DNA of 64,000 nt from G963676205 sp964342525 (GCA_964342525.1 CAYFGQ010000006.1:19703-83702); one strand, 5' to 3'; shown: positions 1-8,451, counted from the stretch's first letter. Program-made: numbers and translations. The notes: generated from the sequence alone by a model not told the origin.

Positions 1-1076
1 TATTTAAACCTGCATCAACCCTTTTATTACCCCATGAGATGTTTAAAAAAAGAAGAAGTTTATTGACCCTAAAAGTTGGAGAGATTATCCCTTTTGAGAT
101 ACTTGAACAAAATAACAGTATCACAAGAAAAACAAAAACAAAACTTTTAAAAAAACACTTAGAGCGTATAGGAAAAGGTAAAAAGGGAATCTTTAAGACC
201 TCAAAATCTATAGCTCATCCAGAATCAAGACAAGAGCTAAAAGCCGAGTTAAAAGAGGCACAAATCCTTGGACAAACAAAAGATAAAAAGATTATCTATT
301 TATGTGATTATAAAAAAGATTCAAGTGTGATGAAAGAGATTGGACGTCTTAGGGAGTATAGTTTTAGAAAAGTTGGTGAAGGATCTGGTAGTAGAAGGGA
401 TATTGATAAATATGATAGATATTATAAGCATCTTGTACTTTGGGATGAGGATGATTTAGAGATTGTTGGGGCATATAGGTTAGGTGAGAGTAAAGGTATG
501 GAGTCTTATAAAGATTTTTATACTAGTACTTTAGCAACTTTTCATGATGGTTTTGGAAAGTATCTTCAAAACTCTATAGAACTTGGAAGAAGTTTTGTAC
601 AACCAAAATATTGGGGAAGTAGGGCACTTGATTATCTTTGGCAAGGTATTGGTGCTTATTTAAGGGCTAATCCCGATGTTAAATATATGTTTGGACCTGT
701 GAGTCTTAGTGATCAATACAATCAAGATGCGCAAAGGGTTATTGCTCACCTTTACCTTACTCACTTTGGAAGTGAAGAAAAACTGGTAAGTTCAAATAAT
801 CAATTTGATGTAAAAAAAGGAACTAGAGATGTTTTAGAGATCATTAAAGGTGAAAATTATGATGAAGATTTTAAAGTAGTTAGGGAGTATCTAAGTTACT
901 CAAATCTTTCAATTCCAACCTTATACAAACAATATAGTGATGTATGTGAAAAGGGAGGAGTTAAGTTTTTAGATTTTGGAATTGATCCAGATTTTGGAAA
1001 TTGTATTGATGGGTTTATAGTTGTTGATATTTCAATGTTAAAAGAATCAAAAAGAAAAAGATATATAGGACAATAA
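1..1076 (+). CDS. Lysophospholipid acyltransferase / GNAT N-acyltransferase fusion, 5' truncated by the window edge
   Basis: The reading frame is already open at base 3 and runs into the first ATG at 39, so the gene starts upstream of the window. The visible N-terminal part (HEMFKKRRSLLTLKVGEIIPF, then a basic linker) reads like the end of a PlsC-type acyltransferase domain. From about residue 90 of the visible part it becomes a GNAT-like N-acyltransferase of the OlsB/putative hemolysin family, with IVGAYRLG, LGRSFVQPKYWG and MFGPVSLS blocks. Such fusions make acyl-amino-acid (ornithine-type) lipids at the inner membrane; the substrate here is inferred, not shown. The stop overlaps the next start by one base (TAATG). 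Confidence 0.75.
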   Translation, partial: FKPASTLLLPHEMFKKRRSLLTLKVGEIIPFEILEQNNSITRKTKTKLLKKHLERIGKGKKGIFKTSKSIAHPESRQELKAELKEAQILGQTKDKKIIYLCDYKKDSSVMKEIGRLREYSFRKVGEGSGSRRDIDKYDRYYKHLVLWDEDDLEIVGAYRLGESKGMESYKDFYTSTLATFHDGFGKYLQNSIELGRSFVQPKYWGSRALDYLWQGIGAYLRANPDVKYMFGPVSLSDQYNQDAQRVIAHLYLTHFGSEEKLVSSNNQFDVKKGTRDVLEIIKGENYDEDFKVVREYLSYSNLSIPTLYKQYSDVCEKGGVKFLDFGIDPDFGNCIDGFIVVDISMLKESKRKRYIGQ

Positions 1077-1423
1077 TGATAGATAATATTTTTAAAGAGA
1101 TTAAAGATAATGATGAAAAAACACAAATTTGTGTTATAGCTGAAGGTGATAATTTTATTCGTATGAAGGATTCCAAAACTTCAAGGGTGGGGTATTGTAA
1201 AAATACACACACTTTTTGTTTTTTTGATGTAGAGGTTGAGGGTAAGATGTATTATGATATAACAGTTGATTTAAATATCCATCCTGCTGAAGTGATGTTA
1301 AATAGTTTATATAAATTAAGTACAAAAAAATGGTATAACATGGATGTTCAAAAAGATTTTTTAGATCTATTTAGATATATCATTGGTGAAAAGCAGTGGG
1401 ATAAAATCTCTTCATATAGATAA
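1076..1423 (+). CDS. Hypothetical protein, 115 aa
   Basis: I do not recognise the family. It is a soluble, slightly acidic protein with no signal peptide or membrane segment. It has a central beta-rich stretch (HTFCFFDVEVEGKMYYDITVD) followed by a helical tail ending in a Trp-containing segment. Its ATG overlaps the stop of the acyltransferase in a TAATG junction, so the two are translationally coupled and probably co-transcribed. No function can be assigned from sequence alone. Confidence 0.6.
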   Translation: MIDNIFKEIKDNDEKTQICVIAEGDNFIRMKDSKTSRVGYCKNTHTFCFFDVEVEGKMYYDITVDLNIHPAEVMLNSLYKLSTKKWYNMDVQKDFLDLFRYIIGEKQWDKISSYR

Positions 1424-1439
1424 ATAAACTTTCAAAAAC

Positions 1440-1455
1440 AGGGCATCTTTGCCCT
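1440..1455 (+). terminator. Weak hairpin after the acyltransferase pair
   Basis: AGGGCA pairs with TGCCCT around a TCTT loop 17 bases after the stop of the 115-aa gene. It lacks a clear downstream T run, so it may be an RNA stabiliser rather than a true terminator. Confidence 0.4.
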
Positions 1456-1581
1456 TATACAAATTTAAAATTTAACAACTTTTCTTATTATTATAAAAAC
1501 TTTCCAAATTTTTCAAAATTGTGACGCTAACTGAGATGTGAAGATGATATTATTCTTTTATACTCACATTAGGGGACATTT

Positions 1582-2115
1582 TTGAGTTATAAGGTATTGA
1601 ATAAAGGGGATAGTTTAGATTATCTTGAACAAATAAATAAAATAGAAAATAGATTTTATTTTGAATATAAGAGATTAATTATAGATTATTCCTATCTTTT
1701 GTGTGATAGCACTAACTTATCATGTGTAATAGATGATTCAGATAAACTTAGAGGGTTTTATATAACTAAATTAGTAAATAAAAATTCCTATTTGAAATTT
1801 AAAAATAAAAAAATCAATGAGACCCAATTATTAAATGATAAAACAATCTATAGTGATGATAATTGTTTATATCTTATCTCTGCTTACTCCTTAAATCCAA
1901 AAATAGCAAGTATCTTATTAAAACAAAATTTATATGATATAAATTTAATATATGACTATGAAAAAATAAATTTTGGATTTTCTTATATACATACTAAATC
2001 TGCTCAAAGATTTGCAACTAGACATAAAGTGAAGTCTTTAAAAAATACTTATTTTAATAATCATAAATTATTTTATTGGAATAAGAGAACTTTAGATAGA
2101 TTATATAACTTATAG
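1582..2115 (+). CDS. Hypothetical protein, possibly GNAT-like acetyltransferase, 177 aa
   Basis: The TTG start follows an AGGGGA Shine-Dalgarno at 1571, which supports this unusual initiation codon. There are no membrane segments or signal peptide. The C-terminal block SAQRFATRHKVKSLKNTYF followed by KLFYW is laid out like the last strand-helix-strand of a GNAT acetyltransferase, and LRGFYITKL could be the beta4 strand. The conserved acetyl-CoA loop is not clear, so this is only a suggestion. It lies between the lipid acyltransferase pair and thiL and is not tightly coupled to either. Confidence 0.45.
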   Translation: MSYKVLNKGDSLDYLEQINKIENRFYFEYKRLIIDYSYLLCDSTNLSCVIDDSDKLRGFYITKLVNKNSYLKFKNKKINETQLLNDKTIYSDDNCLYLISAYSLNPKIASILLKQNLYDINLIYDYEKINFGFSYIHTKSAQRFATRHKVKSLKNTYFNNHKLFYWNKRTLDRLYNL

Positions 2116-2125
2116 CATATTTAGA

Positions 2126-2131
2126 TATAAT
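2126..2131 (+). promoter_or_regulatory. -10 box placing the thiL transcript start at its ATG
   Basis: A perfect TATAAT preceded by GA ends 7 bases before the thiL ATG at 2139, so transcription would start at or next to the A of the start codon. No Shine-Dalgarno lies upstream. The mRNA is predicted to be leaderless. Confidence 0.5.
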
Positions 2132-2138
2132 CCGTTTT

Positions 2139-2966
2139 ATGAATAAAGAGGATTATTTTATAAAACAATTTAGTAGCTCCAAACTTATAGGTGATGATGG
2201 TGCTGTAGTAGGATCATACGTATATAGTATGGATGCTTTTTTTGAAGATGTACATTTTAAAAAAGAGTGGATGAGTTTAAAACAAATTGCTAGTAAAGCT
2301 ATGCTTATAAATATTAGTGATGCTATAGCAATGAATGCAAAACCAAAATATGCACTTTTGAGTGTTGCTATTCCTAAATCTTATAGCGGGGATGATTTAT
2401 TTGAATTATCAAAAGGGTTTAAAAAAACTGCTAAGAAATTTGGAATAGAGATCATAGGTGGTGATACCATTGCCAATGATAAACTTCATATATCTATTAC
2501 GATCATCTCTAAGAGCAAAAAGCCTATTTATAGAAGTGGGACAGAAGATGGTGATTTTTTATGTTATACGGGTGATTTAGGCTCTGTAAAAAGAGATTTA
2601 GATTTACTTCTTGATGGAAAAAAGATTGATAGAAAATCGAAGTTTATAAAACCAAAACTAAACCCAAAGTTTTTTTATAAGATTGCTCCTTTTGTTAACT
2701 CTGCACTTGATATATCAGATGGTTTATTTTTTGAATTAGAGAGACTTAGTAAAGCTAGTGATATTGGAATTGAATTATTTGAAGAGATAGATAAAGATAT
2801 TGGATGTAGTGGTGAAGAGTATGAGTTATTATTTTCTTTTAATAAAAAACATGAAGAAAGTATAAAAGAGATAGCAAATAAATATGGTGTAAAACTAAAT
2901 ATATTTGCAAAAGCTAATAAGCAAGAAAAACAATTTAGATGTGGATGTAAGAATCATCACTTTTAG
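2139..2966 (+). CDS. thiL: Thiamine-monophosphate kinase
   Basis: Phosphorylates thiamine monophosphate to thiamine diphosphate with ATP, the last step of TPP synthesis. It is a cytosolic member of the PurM/ThiL fold. Visible hallmarks are the N-terminal IGDDGAVV block, the MDAFFEDVHF strand, the SDAIAMNAKPKYALLSVAIP segment with its metal-binding Asp, and a late SALDISDGL motif. At 275 residues it is shorter than the roughly 325 of E. coli, but Campylobacterota versions are short. The start has no Shine-Dalgarno and sits directly behind a TATAAT box. Confidence 0.9.
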   Translation: MNKEDYFIKQFSSSKLIGDDGAVVGSYVYSMDAFFEDVHFKKEWMSLKQIASKAMLINISDAIAMNAKPKYALLSVAIPKSYSGDDLFELSKGFKKTAKKFGIEIIGGDTIANDKLHISITIISKSKKPIYRSGTEDGDFLCYTGDLGSVKRDLDLLLDGKKIDRKSKFIKPKLNPKFFYKIAPFVNSALDISDGLFFELERLSKASDIGIELFEEIDKDIGCSGEEYELLFSFNKKHEESIKEIANKYGVKLNIFAKANKQEKQFRCGCKNHHF

Positions 2967-3019
2967 AAATGAAAAATGAGAAGTAAGAATTAAAATTAAG
3001 AACTAAGAAGAGAGAATTA
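2967..3019 (+). repeat. Heptad-phased purine-rich spacer between thiL and truD
   Basis: The whole spacer reads as degenerate 7-base units of the form AANTAAG, for example AAGTAAG, ATTAAGA and ACTAAGA, running in one phase from the thiL stop to just before the truD ATG. It resembles one arm of the heptad inverted repeats found elsewhere in the window, without the partner arm. Confidence 0.65.
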
Positions 3020-4096
3020 ATGAGCGATAATAAACAATTTTTTTTAACCCATTCCCCTATAAAGGCATATTTTAAGCAAAGCAAAGATGACTTTGTAGTT
3101 ACTGAGATACCTTTATATGAGTTTAGTGGAGAGGGTGAACACCTTATAATAAAATTTAGAAAGAAAGATCTAAATACTTTAGATGCCGTAAAGATATTTT
3201 CTGATCATTTAGGGTGTAAATCTAGAGATATTGGATATGCAGGATTAAAAGATAAAAATGCTATGACTATTCAGCATATAAGTGTACCAAAACATGTAAA
3301 AGCTAAGTTGGATACATTTTCCCATTCAAATATTAAAATCCTTGAAACAACATACCACAACAACAAAATAAGAGTAGGACATCTAAAAGGAAATAGATTT
3401 TTCATAAGACTTAAAAAAGTAAATCTTGTGGATTCAAGAAAAATAGAGAGTGCTTTAGAGCAAATTGCCTTTTTAGGTATGCCAAATTATTTTGGTTTCC
3501 AAAGATTTGGGATAGAAAGAAATAATCATATAAAAGGTAAAGAGATTTTAGAGGGTGAGAGAACTGAAAAAAATAGAAAACTAAAACAGATCTTTTTAAA
3601 TGCTTATCAAAGTGATCTATTTAATACTTGGTTATCAAATAGAATAGGGCTTTCCCATATGATAAATAGCTTTGATCCAAAAGAGTTAAAACTAAAAATA
3701 GATTTACCACTAGATGAGTTGAAATCTATAAAATCTCAACCTCACTTTTTAAAAATATTTAAAGGAGAGATGATGGGACACTATCCATATGGAAAGATAT
3801 TTTCTATTGAAGAGACTGTAACAGAATCTCAAAAATTTTATGAAAAAGATAGGGTTCCAACAGGTATACTTCCTGGAAAAAGAGCAAATGCTAGTAAAGA
3901 TTTTGCATACAATTATGAAAAAGAATTTGATTTAAATCTAGCTGTTGATGGTACTAGAAGATATGCTTGGATTTTTCCTAATATTATTGAAAGTAATTAT
4001 AAAGAAGAGCAAAATTGGATGGAGCTTAGTTTTGAGTTACCAAAAGGATCTTATGCTACAACTTTAATAGAAGAGGTTTTAAAAGTAAGATTTTAA
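3020..4096 (+). CDS. truD: tRNA pseudouridine(13) synthase TruD
   Basis: Isomerises U13 of tRNA-Glu to pseudouridine. The family-defining GYAGLKDKNAMT motif at about residues 74-85 carries the catalytic Asp. The NYFGFQRFG block follows at about residue 155, and a LPGKRAN segment lies in the C-terminal half. The 358-residue length is normal. The heptad spacer separates it from thiL. Its last codons form the left arm of a palindrome shared with the convergent CheZ-like gene. Confidence 0.93.
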   Translation: MSDNKQFFLTHSPIKAYFKQSKDDFVVTEIPLYEFSGEGEHLIIKFRKKDLNTLDAVKIFSDHLGCKSRDIGYAGLKDKNAMTIQHISVPKHVKAKLDTFSHSNIKILETTYHNNKIRVGHLKGNRFFIRLKKVNLVDSRKIESALEQIAFLGMPNYFGFQRFGIERNNHIKGKEILEGERTEKNRKLKQIFLNAYQSDLFNTWLSNRIGLSHMINSFDPKELKLKIDLPLDELKSIKSQPHFLKIFKGEMMGHYPYGKIFSIEETVTESQKFYEKDRVPTGILPGKRANASKDFAYNYEKEFDLNLAVDGTRRYAWIFPNIIESNYKEEQNWMELSFELPKGSYATTLIEEVLKVRF

Positions 4097-4107
4097 AATC
4101 TTACTTT
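4082..4107. terminator. Bidirectional terminator shared by truD and the CheZ-like gene
   Basis: A perfect 26-base palindrome with 13-base arms: AAAGTAAGATTTT at 4082 and its complement to 4107. Both stop codons lie inside it (truD ends at 4096, the minus-strand gene at 4101), so the coding ends double as terminator stem. The A/T-rich flanks give a U tract in both directions. Confidence 0.75.
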
Positions 4108-4466
4108 GACTCACCTGCCATTTGGGCTATAAGTGCAGCGATCTCATCATCGCTTACTAAATCATCACCCTCATCACCAGTAATATGTTTTGCACTTGGT
4201 GCAAATTTACCATTGTCTGGATCCATCACATTGACAACTCTTTCTATCTTTTGCCTATGAGCATCTTGTGCTTGAAGAGAGGATATGATGGTCAAAATAT
4301 TGTTTTTTATACCATCTAAATCGTTATTTATATTTTTACTATCCCTTAAGTCTTCAACTTTATTTAGAACCACATCGAGGTGATCCATCACCTCTTCGGC
4401 CATATTATTTGATTCTTCAATCACCTCACATAACTGCTCAACTAACTGTGATTTATCCACATGCAT
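4101..4466 (-). CDS. CheZ-like CheY-P phosphatase
   Basis: A 121-residue helical protein. Residues 62-81 (SSLQAQDAHRQKIERVVNVM) match the catalytic helix of CheZ: D68 and Q72 reproduce the DxxxQ pair (Asp143/Gln147 in E. coli CheZ) that positions water to hydrolyse CheY phosphate. The C-terminal helix DEIAALIAQMAG resembles the CheY-binding tail of CheZ. A longer frame starts at 4487, but the ATG at 4466 has a GGGGGA Shine-Dalgarno and sits in a TGAGATG junction with the stop of the chemoreceptor, so it is preferred. It is co-transcribed with the upstream receptor. The function is inferred from motif and context. Confidence 0.65.
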   Translation of the reverse strand: MHVDKSQLVEQLCEVIEESNNMAEEVMDHLDVVLNKVEDLRDSKNINNDLDGIKNNILTIISSLQAQDAHRQKIERVVNVMDPDNGKFAPSAKHITGDEGDDLVSDDEIAALIAQMAGESK

Positions 4467-4467
4467 C

Positions 4468-6660
4468 TCATTCCCCCGAACACTCATCTTTTTTAATAGC
4501 GTTAAGTATACCGAAAATTCTTAAAGATTCTATTTCAATTGCCTTAGCAAGATCAGATAATTCATCATTTGACTTACGAGAACTATTAGCAGATACTAAA
4601 TTTTGCATGTTATTTTTTAGATTTTTATTTAATTCTTTTAGCTCATTTATATGAGATTCTGGAATTTTTGGGTTTGTAGAAAGGTAAGAGTTTATCCATT
4701 CTACTATTGAAGTATTCTCAGGAACATTCCAGTTTGAGAAATCGCCTAGTTTAGAATATACTGAGTCTTTTGATTTTAATACATCCACTTTTAATTTGGC
4801 AGTATCATAAACTAGATCAATATTACAAACTTGTTGTCTAGTCTCTTCAAGGAAATCAGCACGTGATGCAGCAGTCATAAGTGAATCAGATAGTTTTTCA
4901 ATATGTTTAGACATACTTGAAATCTCATCTGCAACTGTTGCATTTCTTTGTGTCGCTTTATCAAGCTCATTTACTGCATCATTAATTTGAACGATACCTC
5001 TTTCTTGCTCTTTTGATGATGTTGCAACTTGGTTAATCATCTCAATTGTTTGTGAGATATTACCATTTAGAGTATCATATCCAGAGATCATCTCATCTGC
5101 AATTGTTTTACCTTCATTTGCTTTAGAGGTTGCAGATTCAACAAGAGCTTTAATCTCTCCAGCAGCCTCAGCAGATCTTGCCGCAAGGTTTCTAACTTCC
5201 CCAGCAACAACCGCAAAACCTTTACCAGCTTCACCTGCAGTAGCAGCTTCAACCGCAGCATTTAGTGATAAGATATTTGTTTGGAAAGCGATTTGATCAA
5301 TTACTGTAATAGCTTCATTAATTGATGTTACTTCAGTATTTATTTGATCCATTGAGCTAGCTGTTTTAGATGCAAGTTCTTGACCTTCATTTGTTGCTAC
5401 TGTTACTTCATTAGCTAAGTTTGACATTTTACTTGTAAGCTCAGAGTTTGCTTTAATAGTAGATGTAATCTCATCAAGTGCTGCTGCTGTTTCTTCTAAT
5501 GAAGCAGCTTGTGTATTTGATGAAGATGAAAGATTTGTTGATGCATTAGATAATGTTTGAGTATTATTTGTAAGATCATCTCCAGTATTCATAATCATAG
5601 CTAAAATCTCTGATGTATTATGTCCCACAAGTTTAATACCTGAAGTTACAGAACCAAGGTCACCATAGATACCATTATCATCAATTTTATGATCAAATTT
5701 AGATGCACTGTATTCTCTAAGTGTTTCATTGATTTTATCTAAAATATCTTTTGTATGATCAATCATATAGTTAAGATTGTTTTTCATAGATTCAACATGA
5801 GGATTGTTTGCTTTAGAGTTAACTTGGTATACAAAGAAACCTTTTGCAGTTTTTTGTAATACATCATTTGTCTCATTAATTACTTTTTCATCTTCTTTAA
5901 GACCCTTATTTACCTGATCCATATAGCTATTGAAAAGTTGTGCAACTTCACCTATTTCATCATTTGATTCTGCTTTTAGTTTAATACTTGTGTCATTTGA
6001 TTTGATTAGGTTTTCAAAACCAGTTTTAAGACCTTCTAGTGGTTTGATAGTTTTTCTAACTACTAAAAATACAATACCTAAAGTGATCCATCCAAATATT
6101 GTTGACCACATTAAAATATTAAGTACTACACCCTCAAGTGTTTCATCCGCTTCATCCAGTGAGAATGTAAGATCCATTACACCAATAATATCACCTTCTG
6201 CTTGGTTAGCATGACACATAAGACAATCTTGTGTCGCGATCATTGGTTTGATCATTCTTAAATTATGACCATTTTCATCATCTGTCTCTAATAAATCATT
6301 TTGTTTAGTTTTAAATGATCTTAAGATATCTGGATCAGTTGTGAATTTGCTATCTGGTGAATATAGCTCAATAAGTCCTTTTGATTTTGCAATAGTTAGG
6401 TTTATAACCCCAGGGATTGAAGCAGCTTCATCTTCTGCTTTTTTAATTTGTACAGGATCACCTGTATTCATAGCGTTTCTTAGACTTTGGAACATTGCGG
6501 TATTTAACATTTCAAGATTGTTTTTAGTGGTTTTTATAGAGTCTGAGTGTATTTTTGTAGCAGTTGATATCATAACCGCAACACTACTAAGCGACATAAG
6601 TATAAATACCCAAAAAATGATTTTATTACTTACCTTCTTAGTTATAAAGTTTGGCAACAT
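4468..6660 (-). CDS. Methyl-accepting chemotaxis protein with periplasmic CxxCH heme motif
   Basis: A 730-residue inner-membrane chemoreceptor. TM1 spans about residues 13-34 and TM2 about 180-202, enclosing a periplasmic sensor of the DUF3365/Tll0287-like type. C146-L-M-C149-H150 is a canonical c-type heme attachment site, which suggests redox or gas sensing. A HAMP domain and a second linker region follow. The cytoplasmic signalling hairpin has the AFQTNILSLNAAVEAA tip, followed by GFAVVAGEVRNLA. The last 130 residues look like a CZB zinc-binding domain, but the usual His/Cys ligands are not evident. There is no C-terminal CheR-binding pentapeptide. It directly precedes the CheZ-like gene in an operon. 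Confidence 0.92.
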   Translation of the reverse strand: MLPNFITKKVSNKIIFWVFILMSLSSVAVMISTATKIHSDSIKTTKNNLEMLNTAMFQSLRNAMNTGDPVQIKKAEDEAASIPGVINLTIAKSKGLIELYSPDSKFTTDPDILRSFKTKQNDLLETDDENGHNLRMIKPMIATQDCLMCHANQAEGDIIGVMDLTFSLDEADETLEGVVLNILMWSTIFGWITLGIVFLVVRKTIKPLEGLKTGFENLIKSNDTSIKLKAESNDEIGEVAQLFNSYMDQVNKGLKEDEKVINETNDVLQKTAKGFFVYQVNSKANNPHVESMKNNLNYMIDHTKDILDKINETLREYSASKFDHKIDDNGIYGDLGSVTSGIKLVGHNTSEILAMIMNTGDDLTNNTQTLSNASTNLSSSSNTQAASLEETAAALDEITSTIKANSELTSKMSNLANEVTVATNEGQELASKTASSMDQINTEVTSINEAITVIDQIAFQTNILSLNAAVEAATAGEAGKGFAVVAGEVRNLAARSAEAAGEIKALVESATSKANEGKTIADEMISGYDTLNGNISQTIEMINQVATSSKEQERGIVQINDAVNELDKATQRNATVADEISSMSKHIEKLSDSLMTAASRADFLEETRQQVCNIDLVYDTAKLKVDVLKSKDSVYSKLGDFSNWNVPENTSIVEWINSYLSTNPKIPESHINELKELNKNLKNNMQNLVSANSSRKSNDELSDLAKAIEIESLRIFGILNAIKKDECSGE

Positions 6661-6680
6661 TACTAATCCTTTAGATTTAA

Positions 6681-6780
6681 GTGTATAAATTGTATAATAA
6701 AAATTATTAAAATTTACACAAATTATTATTAATTTTTAAAATAAAATTACAAAAATTATACAAATGAGTTAAATTTACAC
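6681..6780. promoter_or_regulatory. Divergent MCP/ruvA intergenic region with 10-bp repeats
   Basis: AAATTTACAC occurs at 6710-6719 and again at 6771-6780, and a near inverted copy GTGTATAAAT lies at 6681-6690. The region is extremely A/T-rich and must hold both promoters. The repeats could be a regulator site, but base composition alone might explain them. Confidence 0.3.
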
Positions 6781-6801
6781 TTAATTTTAGTAAAGGTAAA
6801 C

Positions 6802-7362
6802 ATGATAGTTGGACTTGAAGGAAATATCGAAAAAAAAGAGCCTACCTTATTACATGTGAATGTAAATGGGCTTATATATGAAGTGTTTGTTTCATTAAAT
6901 TGTAGTTCCGCAATTATTGAAGAAAAAATAAAATTATTTATTACACATATTATTAGAGAAGACTCCCAATCCCTTTATGGATTTTTAGATGCAAACGAGA
7001 AAAAACTCTTTGATACTGTTATAAAAATAAATGGTGTTGGACCAAAAGTTGCTTTAGCAATTTGCTCAACTTTTACACCAAAAACATTTGCAAGTATAGT
7101 AAGTACAAATGATATAAGTATGCTTAAGAGAGTACCAGGGATTGGACCAAAAGGTGCAAGTAGAATTTTAGTTGAGCTTAGTGGATTTGTTATCAACTCT
7201 GATGAAGAAGAGATAAATGTGGGTGCAAATGCAAGTGAGGCTGCGATGGCTTTAGAGTCATTAGGCTTTAAAAAAGATGTTATTAATAAAGTTTTAGCAA
7301 CTTGTTCTGGTAGTGATACTGGAGCATTGGTTAAAGAAGCATTGAAAAAATTACAGAAATAG
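6802..7362 (+). CDS. ruvA: Holliday junction DNA helicase subunit RuvA
   Basis: Binds four-way junctions as a tetramer and loads RuvB for branch migration. The order of domains is an N-terminal OB fold (MIVGLEGNIEKKEPT), two helix-hairpin-helix motifs (INGVGPKVALAI at about residue 75 and VPGIGPKGASRIL at about 112), and a C-terminal RuvB-contacting three-helix domain (ASEAAMALESLGF). The 186-residue length is typical. An AAAGG Shine-Dalgarno sits 8 bases before the ATG. It is followed closely by ddl. Confidence 0.95.
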   Translation: MIVGLEGNIEKKEPTLLHVNVNGLIYEVFVSLNCSSAIIEEKIKLFITHIIREDSQSLYGFLDANEKKLFDTVIKINGVGPKVALAICSTFTPKTFASIVSTNDISMLKRVPGIGPKGASRILVELSGFVINSDEEEINVGANASEAAMALESLGFKKDVINKVLATCSGSDTGALVKEALKKLQK

Positions 7363-7380
7363 ATTAGGAAATATTGAAAC

Positions 7381-8415
7381 ATGAAAATTGCGATTGTTTG
7401 TGGAAGCCATAGTTTTGAACATGAGATAAGTATAGTAAGTGCAATAGCTATGAAAGATGTACTTAAATGTGATATAGAATATATTTTTATAAATAAAGAT
7501 AGGGAATTTTACTATATCCCAGCCAAAGATATAAAATCAAAACTTTTCTCATCTGGTGAGTATAAAAAATATGATAAATTAAATATCCAAAAGGGTGGTT
7601 TCTCTAAAAAAGGTTTATTTGGATCAAAGGATTTAGATTTTGATCTTGTATTAAATCTTGTACATGGTGGAGATGGTGAAGATGGTGTTTTAGCTTCTAT
7701 GTTTAAATTTTTTGATATTAAATTTGTAGGACCAAGAGTTGAAGCAAGTTCTTTAAGTTGTAATAAACACTTAACAAAACTTTATGCAAAAGAGATAGGT
7801 GTAGATACTATTGATTATGAAGTTATTAGAGATGATAAAAGAGAAGTTAGTGTAGCTAAACCATTTATTATAAAACCACTAAGATTAGGAAGCTCAATTG
7901 GGGTTTCAATTGTTAAACAAGATAGTGAGTTAGACTATGCTTTAGATGTGGCTTTTGAGTTTGATAATGAAGTATTAATTGAGCCATTTATCAATGATAT
8001 AAAAGAGTATAATCTTGCTGGAACAAAGGTAAATGGAGAGTTTATATTCTCAATCATAGAAGAGCCTCAAAAGGCTGAGTTTTTAGATTTTGAGAAAAAA
8101 TATCTTGATTTTAATAGAACCTCTAGAGTAAATGAAGCTGATATAAGTGAAGAGTTAAAAACAAAATTAAAAGATAGTTTTGAGAAGATTTATGGGAACA
8201 TTTTTGAAGGATCAATCATTAGATGCGACTTTTTTGTAGTGGATGGAAATGTATATTTAAATGAGATAAATCCAATCCCTGGATCAATGGCAAATTATCT
8301 TTTTGATGATTTTGATTCAGTATTTAAAAAAGTGGCTGCATCTTTACCTAAAGAGAGAGCTATCCCTATCAATTACGAATATGTAAATAAGATACAATCT
8401 GCTAAATGTAAATAA
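7381..8415 (+). CDS. ddl: D-alanine--D-alanine ligase
   Basis: An ATP-grasp enzyme making the D-Ala-D-Ala dipeptide for peptidoglycan precursors in the cytosol. Visible elements are NLVHGGDGEDG (about residue 96), FIIKPLRLGSSIGV (ATP-binding strand and Ser), the LNEINPIPGSMANY metal/substrate block near the C terminus, and an N-terminal CGSHSFEHEISIVSA loop. At 344 residues it has the longer form seen in Campylobacterota. It lies 18 bases after ruvA and is probably in the same transcript. It converges with the receiver gene. Confidence 0.95.
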   Translation: MKIAIVCGSHSFEHEISIVSAIAMKDVLKCDIEYIFINKDREFYYIPAKDIKSKLFSSGEYKKYDKLNIQKGGFSKKGLFGSKDLDFDLVLNLVHGGDGEDGVLASMFKFFDIKFVGPRVEASSLSCNKHLTKLYAKEIGVDTIDYEVIRDDKREVSVAKPFIIKPLRLGSSIGVSIVKQDSELDYALDVAFEFDNEVLIEPFINDIKEYNLAGTKVNGEFIFSIIEEPQKAEFLDFEKKYLDFNRTSRVNEADISEELKTKLKDSFEKIYGNIFEGSIIRCDFFVVDGNVYLNEINPIPGSMANYLFDDFDSVFKKVAASLPKERAIPINYEYVNKIQSAKCK

Positions 8416-8423
8416 ATACTTTA

Positions 8424-8451
8424 GATGCTATATCACAGCTGATATAGCATC
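8424..8451. terminator. Bidirectional hairpin between ddl and the receiver gene
   Basis: GATGCTATATCA pairs perfectly with TGATATAGCATC around a CAGC loop. The hairpin covers the last codons and stop of the minus-strand receiver gene (ending at 8428) and lies 9 bases after the ddl stop. The downstream T tract is weak on both strands. Confidence 0.65.

Noticed and set aside
1..1076. First gene considered a pseudogene because it starts mid-domain
   Set aside because: The frame is open to the window edge, so it is simply cut by the window.
4409..6688. Several plus-strand open frames opposite the chemoreceptor gene
   Set aside because: They lie antisense to a clear, well-conserved gene, lack ribosome sites, and have the hydrophobic/serine-rich look of shadow frames in A/T-rich DNA.
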